Part shown: positions 34,613 through 47,015 of the stretch, piece after piece
Layout of the letters: each line of letters starts with the position of its first letter
How positions within the stretch are numbered: the first letter of the stretch is position 1
Assembly (NCBI GenBank): GCA_023105745.1
Contig: JALGQZ010000009.1
Location: 35,144,409-35,208,408, forward strand
Length of the DNA: 64,000 nucleotides
Reading direction: 5' to 3'
Origin: Austropuccinia psidii
Taxonomy: Eukaryota; Basidiomycota; Pucciniomycetes; Pucciniales; Sphaerophragmiaceae
Translations under genes and position numbers: made by a program
The notes under the pieces: model-generated
Seen by the model: only the letters and a program-made list of their open reading frames with translations
Told to the model about the DNA's origin: nothing
Database searches by the model: none

Positions 34613-37600
34613 TGTAAGGTTTGACTATGAAACAATAAGTAAAAATTACTAATATTTTACGTATTGTACTATGAATGTCCTTATAAATCCAATAAATAAG
34701 ATATAAAATAATTATAATATTAAAGAATTATTATAATTATGGCGTAAAAATAATTATATTATCAATAAAATATAATATAATAAAATAAATATATTAATAT
34801 AAAATAATTAATATATTTAAAAGCACTTTATTATTGTAAAAAACAAATAATAAAGGCATAAAAAATTGTTTTTAATTAATAAAAAACAATTAATAACAAT
34901 AATATTGCTAATATTAAAGCTATAAATCAATATAAATACTATTTATATCAATTATGGAATTATTAAAAAGTAATAATGGAGAAAAATTAATATAATAAGA
35001 GAAATAACCTACTTTTAATGCTTAACTTAATAATTTTGAATAAAGTTATGCCAAATAATGTAAATACAACTTAAACAAATTGTATTTACAATAAAAAATA
35101 GAGAAATTACAAATATTCTTGATTTTTTACGTGGAAATGAGTTTTAGAGGGATTTTTCACAAAAACAGTTAAACAAGTGATTTAATCACGTCAAAATTGG
35201 TGATTATAATAAAGATGAACTTTGGTATTTAATAACATAAAAGTTTTATATATAAAAAATAAAGATTTTACCTTTTTGTTTGTATTTATTTAATGTTTTT
35301 GATGCGTCTCAGGGAAAAACAGAGTAAAAAGAGCTCTATTTATAGTAAATACCTCCCTCCTAGAGTCCAAAAGGCTTCTAGTAGACGTGTACTGATTATA
35401 TCCACTGGAATTGATCAATATTTTAAGGTTTGGAGATGATTACGTCATGATCAACCCATATTACATCATTATTACACCATTATTTAGAGTTATCACTATA
35501 ACTCCAAGGTTGATGACATCAGAGGCTTTGCAGAACCCCAATTTTCGTGGATTTTATTAGTTTTAATCATAAAATAATAGTATTCACCAATTTTATCACT
35601 CATATGACTGTTAAACTTAAATTAAGGTTACAGTGAGTGATCATGTGAGCCTTTGAGATATGACCACATACCCAATAAGGTCACAAAATTAATAAAAATA
35701 ATTATACCTTTAGTATAATTATATTAAAATTAATTAGAATAATTATACAGTAAAAATAATTACTTGAATATACAAAAAATACCATAAATTGGTACAAAAA
35801 TTGGTTTAACTTAGAAACCAATGAACCAACATGTGAAATAAATTATACCATTGGATTCCACATGGTAAAATACACATATAGCATTTCTATGGCATATCTG
35901 TAAAGTCAATATTTAAGGAATTATAAGGTATAATACCTTATAAAACCATAAAAACTTATTTATCTCAGAAACTAATGCACCAACATGTGAAATAAATTGT
36001 ACCAGTGGATTCCCCACAGAAATCCACAAATAAAACAATTAATAAGCTAATTCTCAAAATCAATACTTAAGGAATTATCCTGAATATATGCACTTTTTTG
36101 GTCAACGCATATATTCAAGGATCATAGCTAATATCTTCTAAACTATAGATGCTAGAATGATGAACCAAAAATAAAGTTACCACGTAATTACTGTAAGAAT
36201 ACAGATATGAACTTTACTTTGCTAATTATAAACAAGGTTAAGACTTATAAGGAAATATTGATAAAAATCAACAGAGCTGTTGACCACTTTGTTGTGAAAG
36301 TGGTCCAAACTTAAAAAAAAGTATACAGTTGGATTCTACTAGTTCATTCGTGAAGAATGATGTAATTTTTATTATTAAATTCAGGGTATAACCCCCTGAA
36401 ATCAAGGTTTGAAGTTTAAAATATTGAATTTCGACAGAAAAGATGAGTTACAAGAAAAATCATCAAAATTAGAGTTTTGATGATGTAATGAAAAGCTCTT
36501 GGCAGCATAATACGGTTATGTCAGGCTATCAGAATTCACTCTCTGAATTACTGTAGCGTGGAAATCTTAAAAGTTATTGAAGATCAAAGTTTGAGCTTAA
36601 ATTGAGCTGTTATGATCACATACTGTAACCTTAAATTAAGTTTAACAGTCTTAAGAGTGATAAAATTGGTGAATACTATTAGTTTATGATTAAAACTAAT
36701 AAAATCCACGAAATTTGGGGTTCTGCCAAGCCTCTGATGTCATCACACTTAGAGTTATAGTGATAACTCTAAATAATGGTGCAATAATGATGTAATATGG
36801 TTTGATCATGATGTAATCAGCCTCAAACCTTAAAATATTGATCAATTCCAGTGGATATGATCAGTACACGTCTACTAGAAGCCTTTTGGACTCTAGGAGG
36901 GAGGTATTTACTATAAATAGAGGTCTTTTTACTCTATTTTCCCCTCAGACGCATCAAAAACATTAAATCAATTAAATAAAAAGGTAATTTCTTTATTCTT
37001 TATATATAAAACTCTTATATTATTAAAGACCAAAGATCATGTTATTATTAATCACTGCTTTTAAGTGATTAAATCAATTCTTTAATTGTTTTTGTCATAA
37101 ATCTCTCTAAAAACTCATTTCCACGTAAAATCCAGAAATTTAGTAAATTTTCTTTATTTTTTATTGTAAATACAATTTGAAAAAGTTGTATTATATTCTT
37201 TTGGCGTAAAATATCTCAAAATTATTATTCTAAGTGTTAAAAGTAGGTTATTTCATCTTATTATAATAATTTCTCTCTTATTATTACTCTTAATAATTCT
37301 TAAATTAATATAAATAGTATTTATATTAATATATAACTTTAATATTGGTAATATTATTGTTATTAATTGTTTTTTATTTATAAAAAAAAAAGTTTTTCAC
37401 GCCTTTATTATTTGTTGGTAACAATAATAAAGAGCTTTATAATATATTAATTATCTTATATTAATATATTATTTATAATATTATAATTTTATATAATATT
37501 AATTATATTATTATATTTATTTAATAATATAATAATTTTACGCCATAATAATAATATTTCTTTATTATTATTATTATTTTAATCTTATTTATTTCATTTA

Positions 37601-38649
37601 TAAGGACATTCAGAGTACAATAAGTGATAAATTGGTAATTTATTACTTATTGTTTCATAGTCAAACCTTACAGATCATAACAGCTCAAATCAAGCTCAAA
37701 CTTTGATTTTTAATACCTTTGAAGTTTTACAAGCTACAGTAATTCAGAGAGGGGTTTCTGATAGCCTGACATAACCTTATTATTCTGCCAAGAGATTTTC
37801 ATTACATCATCAAAACTCTAATTTTGATGATTTTTCTTGTAACTCATCTTTTCTGTCGAAATTCAATATTTTAAACTTCGAATCATGATTTCAGGGGGTT
37901 GTACCCTGAATTTAATAATAAAAATTACATCATTCTTCATGAATGCACTAGTAGAATCTAACTGTGTACTTTATTTTAAGTTTGGACCACTCTCACAACA
38001 AAGTGGTCAACAGCTCTGTTGATTTTTATCAATATTTCATCCTAGGTTTTAACCTTGTTTATAAATTGTAAAGTAAATTTCATATCTGTGTTCTTACAGT
38101 AATTACGTGGTAACTTTATTTTTGGTTCATCATTCTATCTTGTATAGTTGAAGAGATATTAGCTATGTTCCTTGAATATATGGGTTGACCAAAAAAGTGC
38201 ATATATTTAGGTTAATTCCTTAAGTATTAACTTTGGTAATTATCTCATTAATTGTTTTATGTGTGAATTTACATGAAGAATCCAATGGTACAATTTATTT
38301 TACATGTTGTTTCATTGGTTCTTGAAATAAAGAAGGATTTATGGTTTTTATAAGGTATTATTCCTTATAACTCATTAAATATTGGCTTTACAGATATGCC
38401 GTAAAAATGGTATATGTGTATTTTACCATGAGGAATTCAATGGTATAAGTTTTTTCACATGCTGATTCATTGGTTTTTAAGTTAAACCTAGTTTTGTACC
38501 AATTTATGGTATTTTTTGTATTTTTGAAGTAATTATTTGTAAGGTATAATTATTCTAAGTAATTTTAATATAATTATCTTAAAGGTATAATTGCTATAAG
38601 TCTTTCTTGTGACCTTATTGGGTATGTGGTCATATCTCAAAGGCTCACA
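34613..38649 (-). repeat. 5' LTR of element B with a nested inverted solo LTR
   Basis: The LTR itself is 34613-35643 plus 37678-38649, about 2.0 kb. It is split by a solo LTR of the same family in the opposite orientation. Confidence 0.95.
35644..37672 (+). mobile_element. Nested solo B LTR, opposite orientation
   Basis: 2029 bp, TGTGAGCC to CTTACA, flanked by a perfect 5-bp TSD GATCA (35639-35643 and 37673-37677). No internal element sequence remains, so it formed by LTR-LTR recombination. With the host LTR it makes a near-perfect palindromic block of about 4 kb. Confidence 0.95.
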
Positions 38650-38654
38650 GTCCC

Positions 38655-38702
38655 GGTTTACTGAGTGCCAGGCCCTCTTCACTTCAAAGAGCCCCTGTGA
38701 CA
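38655..38702 (+). repeat. 5' LTR of element C, part 2
   Basis: The last 48 bp of the LTR, ending CCCTGTGACA, after the second GTCCC of the element B target site. Confidence 0.95.
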
Positions 38703-38706
38703 TGAA

Positions 38707-38717
38707 ATTAATTAACT
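38707..38717 (+). promoter_or_regulatory. Putative self-primer site of element C
   Basis: ATTAATTAACT begins 4 nt after the LTR end. It is complementary, at 10 of 11 positions, to AGTTCATTAAT at 28529-28539 in the 5' LTR. No tRNA-like TGG site is present. Element D has the same layout with full complementarity. Confidence 0.5.
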
Positions 38718-39452
38718 CATATTTGATTCTTTCTTTTCATTCATTTGTATTCATTTTCTCTCATTCATCAATTATGATCTCTTTTATGATTTAAGGATCT
38801 TTAATGATTATGATTTTTCTCTTTCATCAATTTCATCTCCTTCATTCCATTCATATGAAATTGATTTTTCTTCTTTCTTCATCATTGCTGACCATTTCCT
38901 TCACTTCATCTCATTTTATCAAATAAACTTTTTTCTGTGTTCTTATTCAGGCTCTTTTAGGAGTTATTGATTGGTTTAATTGATTGGATTATTCATTGGG
39001 AGTCATTGTGTTTATTGATTCAGCGATTCAGGATTTTTCATTTGGCTTGGATTGATTGACTTTGAATTCTCAAGATATTTTATTGATCCTCAAGAATTGA
39101 TTTTGATTATTGACTGATTTTGACTCATCAGGATATTGAATTGATTTCTGAAGATTTTAAATTGATTGATTGATTCCTCAAGACCTTGATTTCATATTGA
39201 AGACACTGATTTATTGATTGATTTACCATTGATTGAATATTGATTGATTGTTGATTTACTCAAGATTATTGATATTTGATTTGAATTGATTGTTGATTGA
39301 TTGAATTGATTTGACTATTGACTGGATTTGATTTCACCTCAACAATTGAATTGATTCCTCAAGATTCATCAAGAATTTTTATTGTGATTTATTTGGCCAA
39401 GTTCTGATTATTCTTCTTAATACAATCAAGTTTTATTCAACGTCTGTTCATA
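38718..39452. other. Leader of element C
   Basis: AT-rich leader with many GATTGATT and CAAGATT words between the primer site and gag. No gene seen. Element D has a similar leader (47016-47640). Confidence 0.6.
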
Positions 39453-40826
39453 ATTCCAGTTCAGCATAGTCCCTCAGAAAAGAATACTAGATCCCAGAAA
39501 ATTCCAGCTGTTCTCACTCCTACAGCAAGGGCTGCTCTTGACCGCACACCCTCAGTTCATCAACTGAGTGCAAATTTAGACAGAGGACCACCAATGGAAG
39601 GAGCAGCACCCCCAAGAAGAGGTGGAATTAAATCTAGAAGATCAAGATCTTTTTCTGGACTTTTGGGTGGCTACCCTGGAATATGTGAAGGTGCATTAGC
39701 AAGACTAGGTGAAGTTGAAGATGAAGAGGGGGAAGAGTCTGTGGAAGAGGAAGATTCTGGGGAAACTGAAGTGGCAGATGCCTTGGCAAATGCTCCAGAG
39801 GTGCCTCAGGGTTCTAATCTAGCCCTTTCTAGTCAACCTCTCGTCTCTCAAACCGATCCAAGTCTCCTCAAGATGATGGAGCAGATGACTCAATTCATGG
39901 GGGAACTCACTCAAGCAGTTGCTCCCAGGGACAATTCCAAATTCCCCGCTTTCAGGACTCCATCCATGAAGCCACCTGATTATTTTGATGGTACTCAAGC
40001 TCATAAATTGAGAGGATTTATCCAATCCTGTCAATTAATCTTCCATAATGATCCACCAAATTTCTTCTCTGACAGGAAGAAAGTTCTTTACTCAACTTCT
40101 TTTCTCACTGGTACACCTGGAAAGTGGATTGTACCCTATCTCTCAAATATTTCCAATGAAGACCCTTCCTACCTCCTCAATAATTGGCCATTATTTGAAT
40201 CTCAATTCTTCACTCTGTTTGGTGACCCCAATGAAGTCAGGAAAGCTGAACAAGAGCTGGACAATTTGAGGATGAAAGAAAGTGCTCATGTATCCTTGAA
40301 CATTGCAGATTTCAGAAGCTTAATGTCAAGAATTGGAGATCTGGGGGAAAGAGCTTATATCCATTTTTACAGAAGAGGATTGGCATCAAGATTGTTGGAC
40401 CAGTTGGCTTCTCACCCTGGAACTTTTGATACTCTTCAAGAACCTCTGGAGGTCACTTTAGAATTAGACACAAGATATCATGAGAGGAAAAAAGAAAAGG
40501 GTGGCAATCAAGAAAAGAAGCCTCCAGTCAATGGATCCAATCAAACTAGGCCTCCTCAAAACTCATCTTCAAAGAGGCCTCACCAGAAGAAGAACAAGAA
40601 GGGCAAGCAGTTTCAATCTTCAAAGGCCAAGCCCCATGCTGCTCTCCTCAATAAGGACAATAAATTAATTGGTTCTGAAAAGGAGAGGAGGATTAAAGAG
40701 GGGTTGTGTACTTATTGTGGTGGAAAGCACCAAATTGAAAAATGCTTCAAGAGATTCAGAACAAGCCTGGGTCATCATCAAGAGGTTTCGCTAGCAATCA
40801 GGGAAAAGCCTGAGTGGGGATCATGA
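39453..40826 (+). pseudogene. Gag of element C, start codon lost
   Basis: Homologous to the D gag throughout. The position of the D initiator Met is ATT here (39453-39455); the frame stays open, and the first ATG is 47 codons later at 39594. The order is a Pro/Arg-rich N-terminus, an acidic patch, a retrotransposon gag domain (the FDGT...FQS region) and a zinc knuckle CTYCGGKHQIEKC, one residue shorter than the canonical CCHC spacing. Near the end the frame is one base out relative to the slippery heptamer at 40801-40807, so an indel has occurred between about 40765 and 40799. Confidence 0.85.
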
Positions 40827-40845
40827 TGTGTTCAATGGTTCTCAC
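40801..40845 (+). promoter_or_regulatory. -1 frameshift signal of element C
   Basis: Slippery heptamer GGGAAAA (40801-40807), 6-nt spacer, then an 11-bp hairpin: GTGGGGATCAT (40814-40824), 10-nt loop, ATGGTTCTCAC (40835-40845). All 11 pairs form if G-U is allowed (three wobbles). The position and geometry are the same as in element D. Confidence 0.75.
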
Positions 40846-41293
40846 TTATTTCCTTCAAGAGCACAATTGTGCACTCTGAATACTAGTGTCAAGAAATCTT
40901 TAAAATTTCTTATTTTTTCTTCTGTCTCTGATGATTTTTATAGTATTCTCATTGATTCTGGTGCTACAAACTCTTTTATTGCAAAGAATTTTGTTCTCAA
41001 GTACTCATTGACTCTGTCAAAGCTCCCTGAAAAGATTCCTCTTTTCATTCTGGATTCTAATGAATCCCCTGCCTTGTTCATCACCCATTATACCAAGTGG
41101 GTAGTTGACTTGAATTCCTTCCCAAGCTTTGAATGGGACTTCTTTATCATAGATTCACCCAAGGGAGAAGACCTGATATTGGGCTATGATTTCCTTTACC
41201 ATTTTAATCCCATGATTGATTGGTAAATGGATTGATCACCTATGATTCTAGTCATAAGGATTCTAGTGGTATTATTCCTCCTACTAGTAATGA
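40807..41293 (+). pseudogene. Element C protease region
   Basis: The pol frame read after a -1 shift. It has an aspartic protease IDSGATNSF motif near 40960-40985 and the LGYDFL region, a TAA at 41224-41226, and is then broken by the solo LTR at 41294. The TSD AATGA is at 41289-41293. The frame continues at 43507. Confidence 0.85.
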
Positions 41294-43501
41294 TGTAAGG
41301 TTTGTCTATGAAACTCTTGATAATAGTAGCAATATCAAGAGTACTATGACTGTCCTCAGTAGAAATATATAATATAACAAAATATTATACCCACAAATTT
41401 AATTATAATTATTAAAAATAATTATAAAAAAAATAAATTTGATTATTATTATAAAAATATAATAATAAAAAAAATATAATAATTATAATAAATTAGAATT
41501 ATTCTATTATTGTTATAGTCACTGACATTTATAACAATAAGAAGTGTAAAGCTCTTAATGAGACAATTACACGTGGAAAATAAGAATATTAACCACTTAT
41601 AAATAATATAAATATTATTTATAAAAAGGATTAAAAACACACTGTGCAGAAATAATTCTTATAGAATAAAAGATTCTATATAAAAAAACTAATACTAGAT
41701 AAAAAAGATATAGAATTTTAGAGAAAACTTACTTATAATATTTATTTAATACAACAAGTCAAACAACAACAGTTATTATATTAAATAATAATTATAAGTT
41801 AAAAACACGCCAAAAATCAATATTTTTAAAGATAAAACAACTTTTTATAATAAAAAGTATGATTATAGAGTTTTTGAGAGGAATTTGTGGATTTTAAAAG
41901 ATATTTAAGATGATAATTTTATATAATAAAATATATTATAGGTGATTACAACAATAATCTGAATTCTATGACTTCAATTCTTTAATTTAATAAATAAAGA
42001 ATAAAAATAACTTAAGAATTACTTTTAATAATAAGATTTTATATTTAATAAAACTTTACCTGTTTTAATTTCTAATATGATTGGATTGATAATGAATGAT
42101 GGACAAAAACAGTGATGAAAAGAGTCTTTTTATGTCTTCAGAGCAGCTCTCATGTTTCATAATGAATATAGAGGGCATGCTCAGGTCAAAACTGAAAGAC
42201 CATGCTTTAAAAATAAAGTTCTTAACTTAAGGTAACTTATTTTTAATTCCAATTTAAAGTTACCAGTGTTATTCTTAACTCCATGTAACTTTAATCCTCA
42301 TTTAAACTAATTATTTTAAGTTTTTAATATAAAGAAGCTTATTTATATTAAAGCTCATCACATGAACTACTTAAAAATAGAGTTTCAAGCAGAAATCTCT
42401 TAAACTCAATTTTTAATTAATTTTTAAAGAAATCATAATTTTCTTTGAGCTTAACTAAAAGAGTAAATTTCAAGGCTAATTATCTTGAAAATTTATTTAT
42501 AAAAGATACTCAAAATTTAATTTAAAGGTAGATAATGTTAAATTGTAAGCTGTCTGAAATTTTCAAGCAAATCCATTAAGAATTGGATTTTTAATGAATT
42601 TATGAAGTTATTGCTATTTTTCCACATAAAATAGCAATACACACCAAACCTCAAGTTTTGATAATGTTTTAAGGCTTGAAACTTTAAAGTTTTAAGCTTA
42701 TTTAAGCTTTTTAAGCTTATTTAAGCTTTTTAAGCTTATTTAAGCTTTGACCGTTCTTAAAGCCTTGATTTCAAGCCTGCATATTGGGATTTACCCTTTG
42801 GCAGCTTGAAATTCCTGGCCAATTTGGGATAAAACCAGTTTAAACCTTAAGGTTGGATCAAAGTCTAATCTTAAAGTTTGAATAAGGTTGAAAATCCTTC
42901 AAAACAGGTGGACAACCTTCATTGAATCCTTGCAGCTCCAAAAAGTTGGGTACCCCAGCTCTATTTGGTCTTTTTCCTTTGTCCCACCTTTCTGCATGGA
43001 ATTTGCCCTTTTATTTATTTAAAGCCATACTATGGGCTTAAACCCTTTTAAATTGAGCTCACGCAGGATTTAAATTCTGTATGGCAAATCCTTAGCCAAT
43101 TCAGTAAATATACACCACACCTCAATTTCAACTAAACTTTTGGTAAGTTTGCATAAACCTTATGCAACTTTAAATTTAAGCTTAATTAAGCTTAAATTTA
43201 ACAATTTTAAAAAGATGTTAAAAAAGAGACATTAGTACTGTGAGATTCTTAAATCTTCCAATAACATAAAAACTAAGTGATTTTGGGTATAACACCCTAT
43301 GGGTGTACCCTGGGTTCTTTTTGGTGTATAATCCAAAAATTACATAATATTTATAACTTTGTTTCACCAAAAAAAGTTATACTTATTTGGTATTTTTTTT
43401 TATTTTAAATTAAACTAAAAATTCTGTTTAAGACAAAATTAATTGTTTATAAAATCAGTTGTGGCCTTATGGGTATGTCATACATACCTCACAGGCTCAC
43501 A
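41294..43501 (-). mobile_element. Solo B-like LTR in element C pol
   Basis: 2208 bp starting TGTAAGGTTTGTCTATGAAAC and ending AGGCTCACA on the plus strand, with TSD AATGA (41289-41293 and 43502-43506). It shares both termini with the B LTRs but most of its interior differs, so I call it a sister family. Orientation is assigned by analogy with B. No coding sequence. Confidence 0.95.
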
Positions 43502-44063
43502 AATGACTTAGCCACTGCTGTCAACAGTTTTGCTCTGGTTGGTGAGCTTAAGACACCTTCCCTTCCCCTTCTGTCCATATCCCTTCCATAAATCCCTCTC
43601 AGTCATTACCTCCATTAAGACATGAAGTCTTCAAAGCGATAAATGATGTTGGAGAAGATGTTGCCATATCTTCACTTCATCTCTTTCAAGGGGATATGGA
43701 CCTTCCTCCCTTATCTTTTCATGCATCCCTGGAGGAGCAGTGGGATGAGGAAGGAGAGCCAGAAGAAATTGAAACTGTGTTGAAGGTTGTCCCTCCTGCT
43801 TATCACCAATATTTGGATGTATTCTCCAAGGTGAAAGCAGAGAAACTTCCTCCACACCGCGCCTGTGATCACCATATTGAATTGGAGGGTCTTCTACCTC
43901 CAATTGGTGTTATCTACTCATTATCAAATCAAGAGTGAGAAATACTGCGGGCCTACATTTCAGAGAATGTAGAGAAAGGTTTCATAAGACCAAGCTCCTC
44001 TTCAACAGGAGCACCTGTCCTTTTTGTCAAGAAAAAGGATGGAGGTCTTCGTTTGTGTGTTGA
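43502..44063 (+). pseudogene. Element C pol, protease-RT linker
   Basis: Continues 41293 after the solo LTR and ends in RT (the LRLCVD motif) at the next insertion. A TGA at 43936-43938 replaces a Ser codon seen in element D. The right TSD of the solo LTR (43502-43506) and the left TSD of the next one (GTTGA, 44059-44063) lie at its ends. Confidence 0.85.
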
Positions 44064-45745
44064 TGTCAGCCTGTGACTCAAAACCAGAGCACAAGCATGA
44101 CAGCCAAAATACCATAAACCAATGGTATAGCCAAAATACCACCAAAACATGGAACTGAGCCAAATTAGCTCAAAAGGTATCAAAAGAAAGAGGAAACTCA
44201 CCTCTTTCTGAAAATATAAGTCCCATCACCATAGGACAAGAAATAACAAAGTTATTCCTGCTCAAAGTTATTGCTGAGCATAAACCTTAATTTTCACCTC
44301 TCATCTAAGGTCTAGAAGGAGAGGCTTAAACCCATCAAATGGGTATTCAAAATGAACCTCTCAGCCAGGGCTATCTAATGGTGCTAGCCAAACTGAGCTA
44401 GCACCAGTAGTACTTGAGTTATGGTCAAATTCAGACCAAATAAGGTTGAACAAAACAGTCACCTCACATCTAGCTTTTATAGTTTTAGTGTAAGATACTT
44501 AAAGTGGGGTCTTTTTGGAAAGAGAACAATCGGGGCTATCTGATGGTTCCATCCATTTTCTCATAGCTCAACTACAACAGAAGTTATTGGCCAAACAAGC
44601 TTAATACAGCTTTTGCCCAAACCACGCCAATGTACAAAAATACTTGTACATGGGATACCTTTGTCATATTTAATGATAACCATGTCAAGTTGGGTACCAT
44701 TGTGTAGAGCTCATAAAGAGCTATCCAATGAACCAACTTTGAGCTTGAGATCTCAAAAACTGACAGAGTTATGACCATTTAAAGGTCAAAATCCCACCTG
44801 CTGTCATATACAGCCTTACCATGGGATAATATCCCATAACCATGAATATGAGGTGTCAAATAGACGAAGAAGCATGTTTTTACTTCAAGACCTCATATAC
44901 CAGTCAATACTGAGGTCCCATACAGTTTCTGTACAGCATTCTACATGTCATACACGTCAGAATCAGGCTGTGAGGTCCCCAGATGAAAATTTTCACCCTG
45001 TATTGGTGAAAACCGCCAAGATGTGGTTTCAAAACCACATCTGAGCCCAATACAGAGTATACAGGTTGTTTGCAAACCACAAGCCTGTCATAGAGAGTGA
45101 AAAATCTTCACTTCCTCTATGTGGAAAGGTCTAGCAGCCTTTCCACCTCAATTTCAGGATAAAAGGTGGGCTTTTCACAGCCAAAAGCCTTTCCACATCC
45201 TGCTCTTGAATAACCTACGTAGTAAACTGTCAAAAACAGTTTTACTCTTGGTTAATAATCAAGTATAATTATAAGTTTTAATTATTGTATTCTTTTATTA
45301 TTGTAACCCAACAGATAAAGCTGCACCCAGGGCTTTCAACAGCGCTCACCACCACTATAGCCACTATAGTAAAGCCCTTCAAATTTATTCTTAATCATCT
45401 CTAAACCTTCTTAAAGCAGTTTTACCGTGTCACAAACATAGTTTGAGTTGTAAATAGCCTATATGTCACAACCATGGCAATTCACCTCCTTGGATCCCCA
45501 TATGGCATATCAAGCCACAGTCCTTTTATGGCCAATTGACCATATCCATCACCAGTGGCCAATAAGGCCACGTCATCATCTTATGGACCATTTATGGCCA
45601 TTTGTGTTTTGGGGCCTTCATGGCCCTTCACCTCAATCCAGAACCCATGGCGGCAATTTATGCCAAAAGGGGCATTTCTGGTCATTTCCCTCAAAACCAG
45701 GGGAAATGGCCCAAATGGCTGTTTTTGGCCATTTGGGCTCATAAT

Positions 45746-45893
45746 GCGCATTTGCGCATTTTGCGCACTTTTGCGCATTTGCGCATATTTGCGCATTTTG
45801 CGCATTTTTGCGCACTTTGCGCATTTGCGCACTTTGCGCATTTGCGCACTTTTGCTCATTTTGCGCATTTTTGCGCACTTTGACGCAAAGTGT
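45746..45893 (+). repeat. GCGCATTT-type array in the 5' LTR of D
   Basis: About 16 units of GCGCATTT, GCGCATTTT or GCGCACTTT, ending at the small palindrome CACTTTGACGCAAAGTG. The 3' LTR copy (53766-53873) is about 40 bp shorter. Confidence 0.9.
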
Positions 45894-46617
45894 CCAAAAG
45901 ACACTTTCCCGCCTTTTGGGCCAGTTTTTGGCTCAGAACCCAAAAATGGCCAAAAACCCCAAAAGGCCCAGAAACACTTTTCCAAGCTCTGAAGCCATCA
46001 CATCCATCCTTTTCCCCTCTGCCTTTCCATCTCAAGACCTTTGGACGTAATCTTCTTTCCAATGAACCAATATGCCATAAATGATGTTATATATCATTGT
46101 GCATCATTTTTCAACAGCAATTCAATGGTGGCAATATCAATTGGTCATTTCAACATTCCAACATCTCATCACGTCATCAAGGCACCCAATCATTCAGAGG
46201 AATAATCAAGGCTCAAGAGCAAGTGTTCCAGCGTCAAAGACCAATCACGCCATCAAGGCGTCATTGGATATTTTCATTCACAGTATTTCCTTCAAGGCAA
46301 TACTGTTCAACCATTCTCAAGGGATTCAAGAGGAAATTCATTCATTCAGTTTTCAAGTGTCAAAGCTCCACCCAATTCATCTTGACAACCACATTCATTT
46401 CAATACAGTCTGGATCCACCAAGAACTGTATTTCATTTTCAAGTATGGGAAATTCATTCAACCCAATTCAATTTCAATATTAGCCAGCTGTATCAATTCC
46501 CAAAACAGTCAATACAGCTTCAAGGATCAATACAGATCAGTTTTCAGCCTGAAGAACTCAAGCTCCCAACTTTTCACATATACCGGCTACCCTTTCCACC
46601 CTGGGGGGTTTTTCCCC

Positions 46618-46628
46618 AGTTAATTAAT
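46618..46628 (+). promoter_or_regulatory. Putative transcript start and self-primer of element D
   Basis: AGTTAATTAAT, preceded about 40 bp upstream by a TATA-like CACATATACC. It is fully complementary to ATTAATTAACT at 47005-47015, just after the LTR. In Tf1 the first 11 nt of the transcript prime reverse transcription; the same is inferred here. Confidence 0.5.
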
Positions 46629-47004
46629 ATATTTTGATTTTATTTTATCTCTATTTTCTTTTCATTTTAGTGAAGCAAATACTGATATTATTAAGTCAGT
46701 CATTTAGCACCTTTCTCTTTTTCTTTCTTCGCCTGTCAATGGATACTTGGTGGTCATATCCTTACTAATTCCATTATTCATTTTTTGGCAGGTTGAAACA
46801 GTGATTAAGGACTTACTTGGTTGGCTCTTTGGCCATTGGCTTCCTTTTCCTCTTTGCATCTCATCTTGTACCTGCATATCTTTTAGAGGAATTCATTCTT
46901 ATTCTTTTTATTCTTTATCTTTTTGGAGTCTTCCAAGTGAGTTCCCTGATTGCTGAGTGCCAGGCCACTCTTGTATTTCTGTCCAAGAGCCCCTGTGAAA
47001 TTAT

Positions 47005-47015
47005 ATTAATTAACT
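47005..47015 (+). promoter_or_regulatory. Putative self-primer binding site of element D
   Basis: ATTAATTAACT, 4 nt after the LTR end and conserved at the same position in element C. Complementary over 11 nt to 46618-46628. Confidence 0.5.

Larger units (their letters stand above)
28857..38649 (-). mobile_element. Element B, internally deleted, minus strand
   Basis: Flanked by the TSD GTCCC at 28852-28856 and 38650-38654, inside the 5' LTR of C. On the minus strand the order is 5' LTR (38649-34613, with a nested solo LTR), primer site, leader exon, gag and pol. Pol stops in mid-integrase and joins directly to the last 310 bp of the 3' LTR, so integrase, polypurine tract and most of the 3' LTR are deleted. 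The gag-pol frames also carry several stops and frameshifts. It could only be mobilised in trans. Confidence 0.9.
45464..47000 (+). repeat. 5' LTR of element D
   Basis: TGTCACAACC... to GTGAAA. The terminal GTGACA of the family has become GTGAAA at 46999. A 180-codon ORF (46081-46623) lies in it and is identical in the 3' LTR; I do not treat it as a gene. Confidence 0.95.

Noticed and set aside
45581..45985. Cys/Ala/Lys-rich ORFs across the GCGCATTT array, and the same at 53604-54041
   Set aside because: Low-complexity translations of a simple repeat, open on both strands; not coding.
46081..46623. 180-codon ATG-started ORF in the D LTR, identical at 54060-54602
   Set aside because: It lies across the LTR promoter region, has no domain, and its identity reflects recent LTR duplication. 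Not supported as a gene without evidence from other families.
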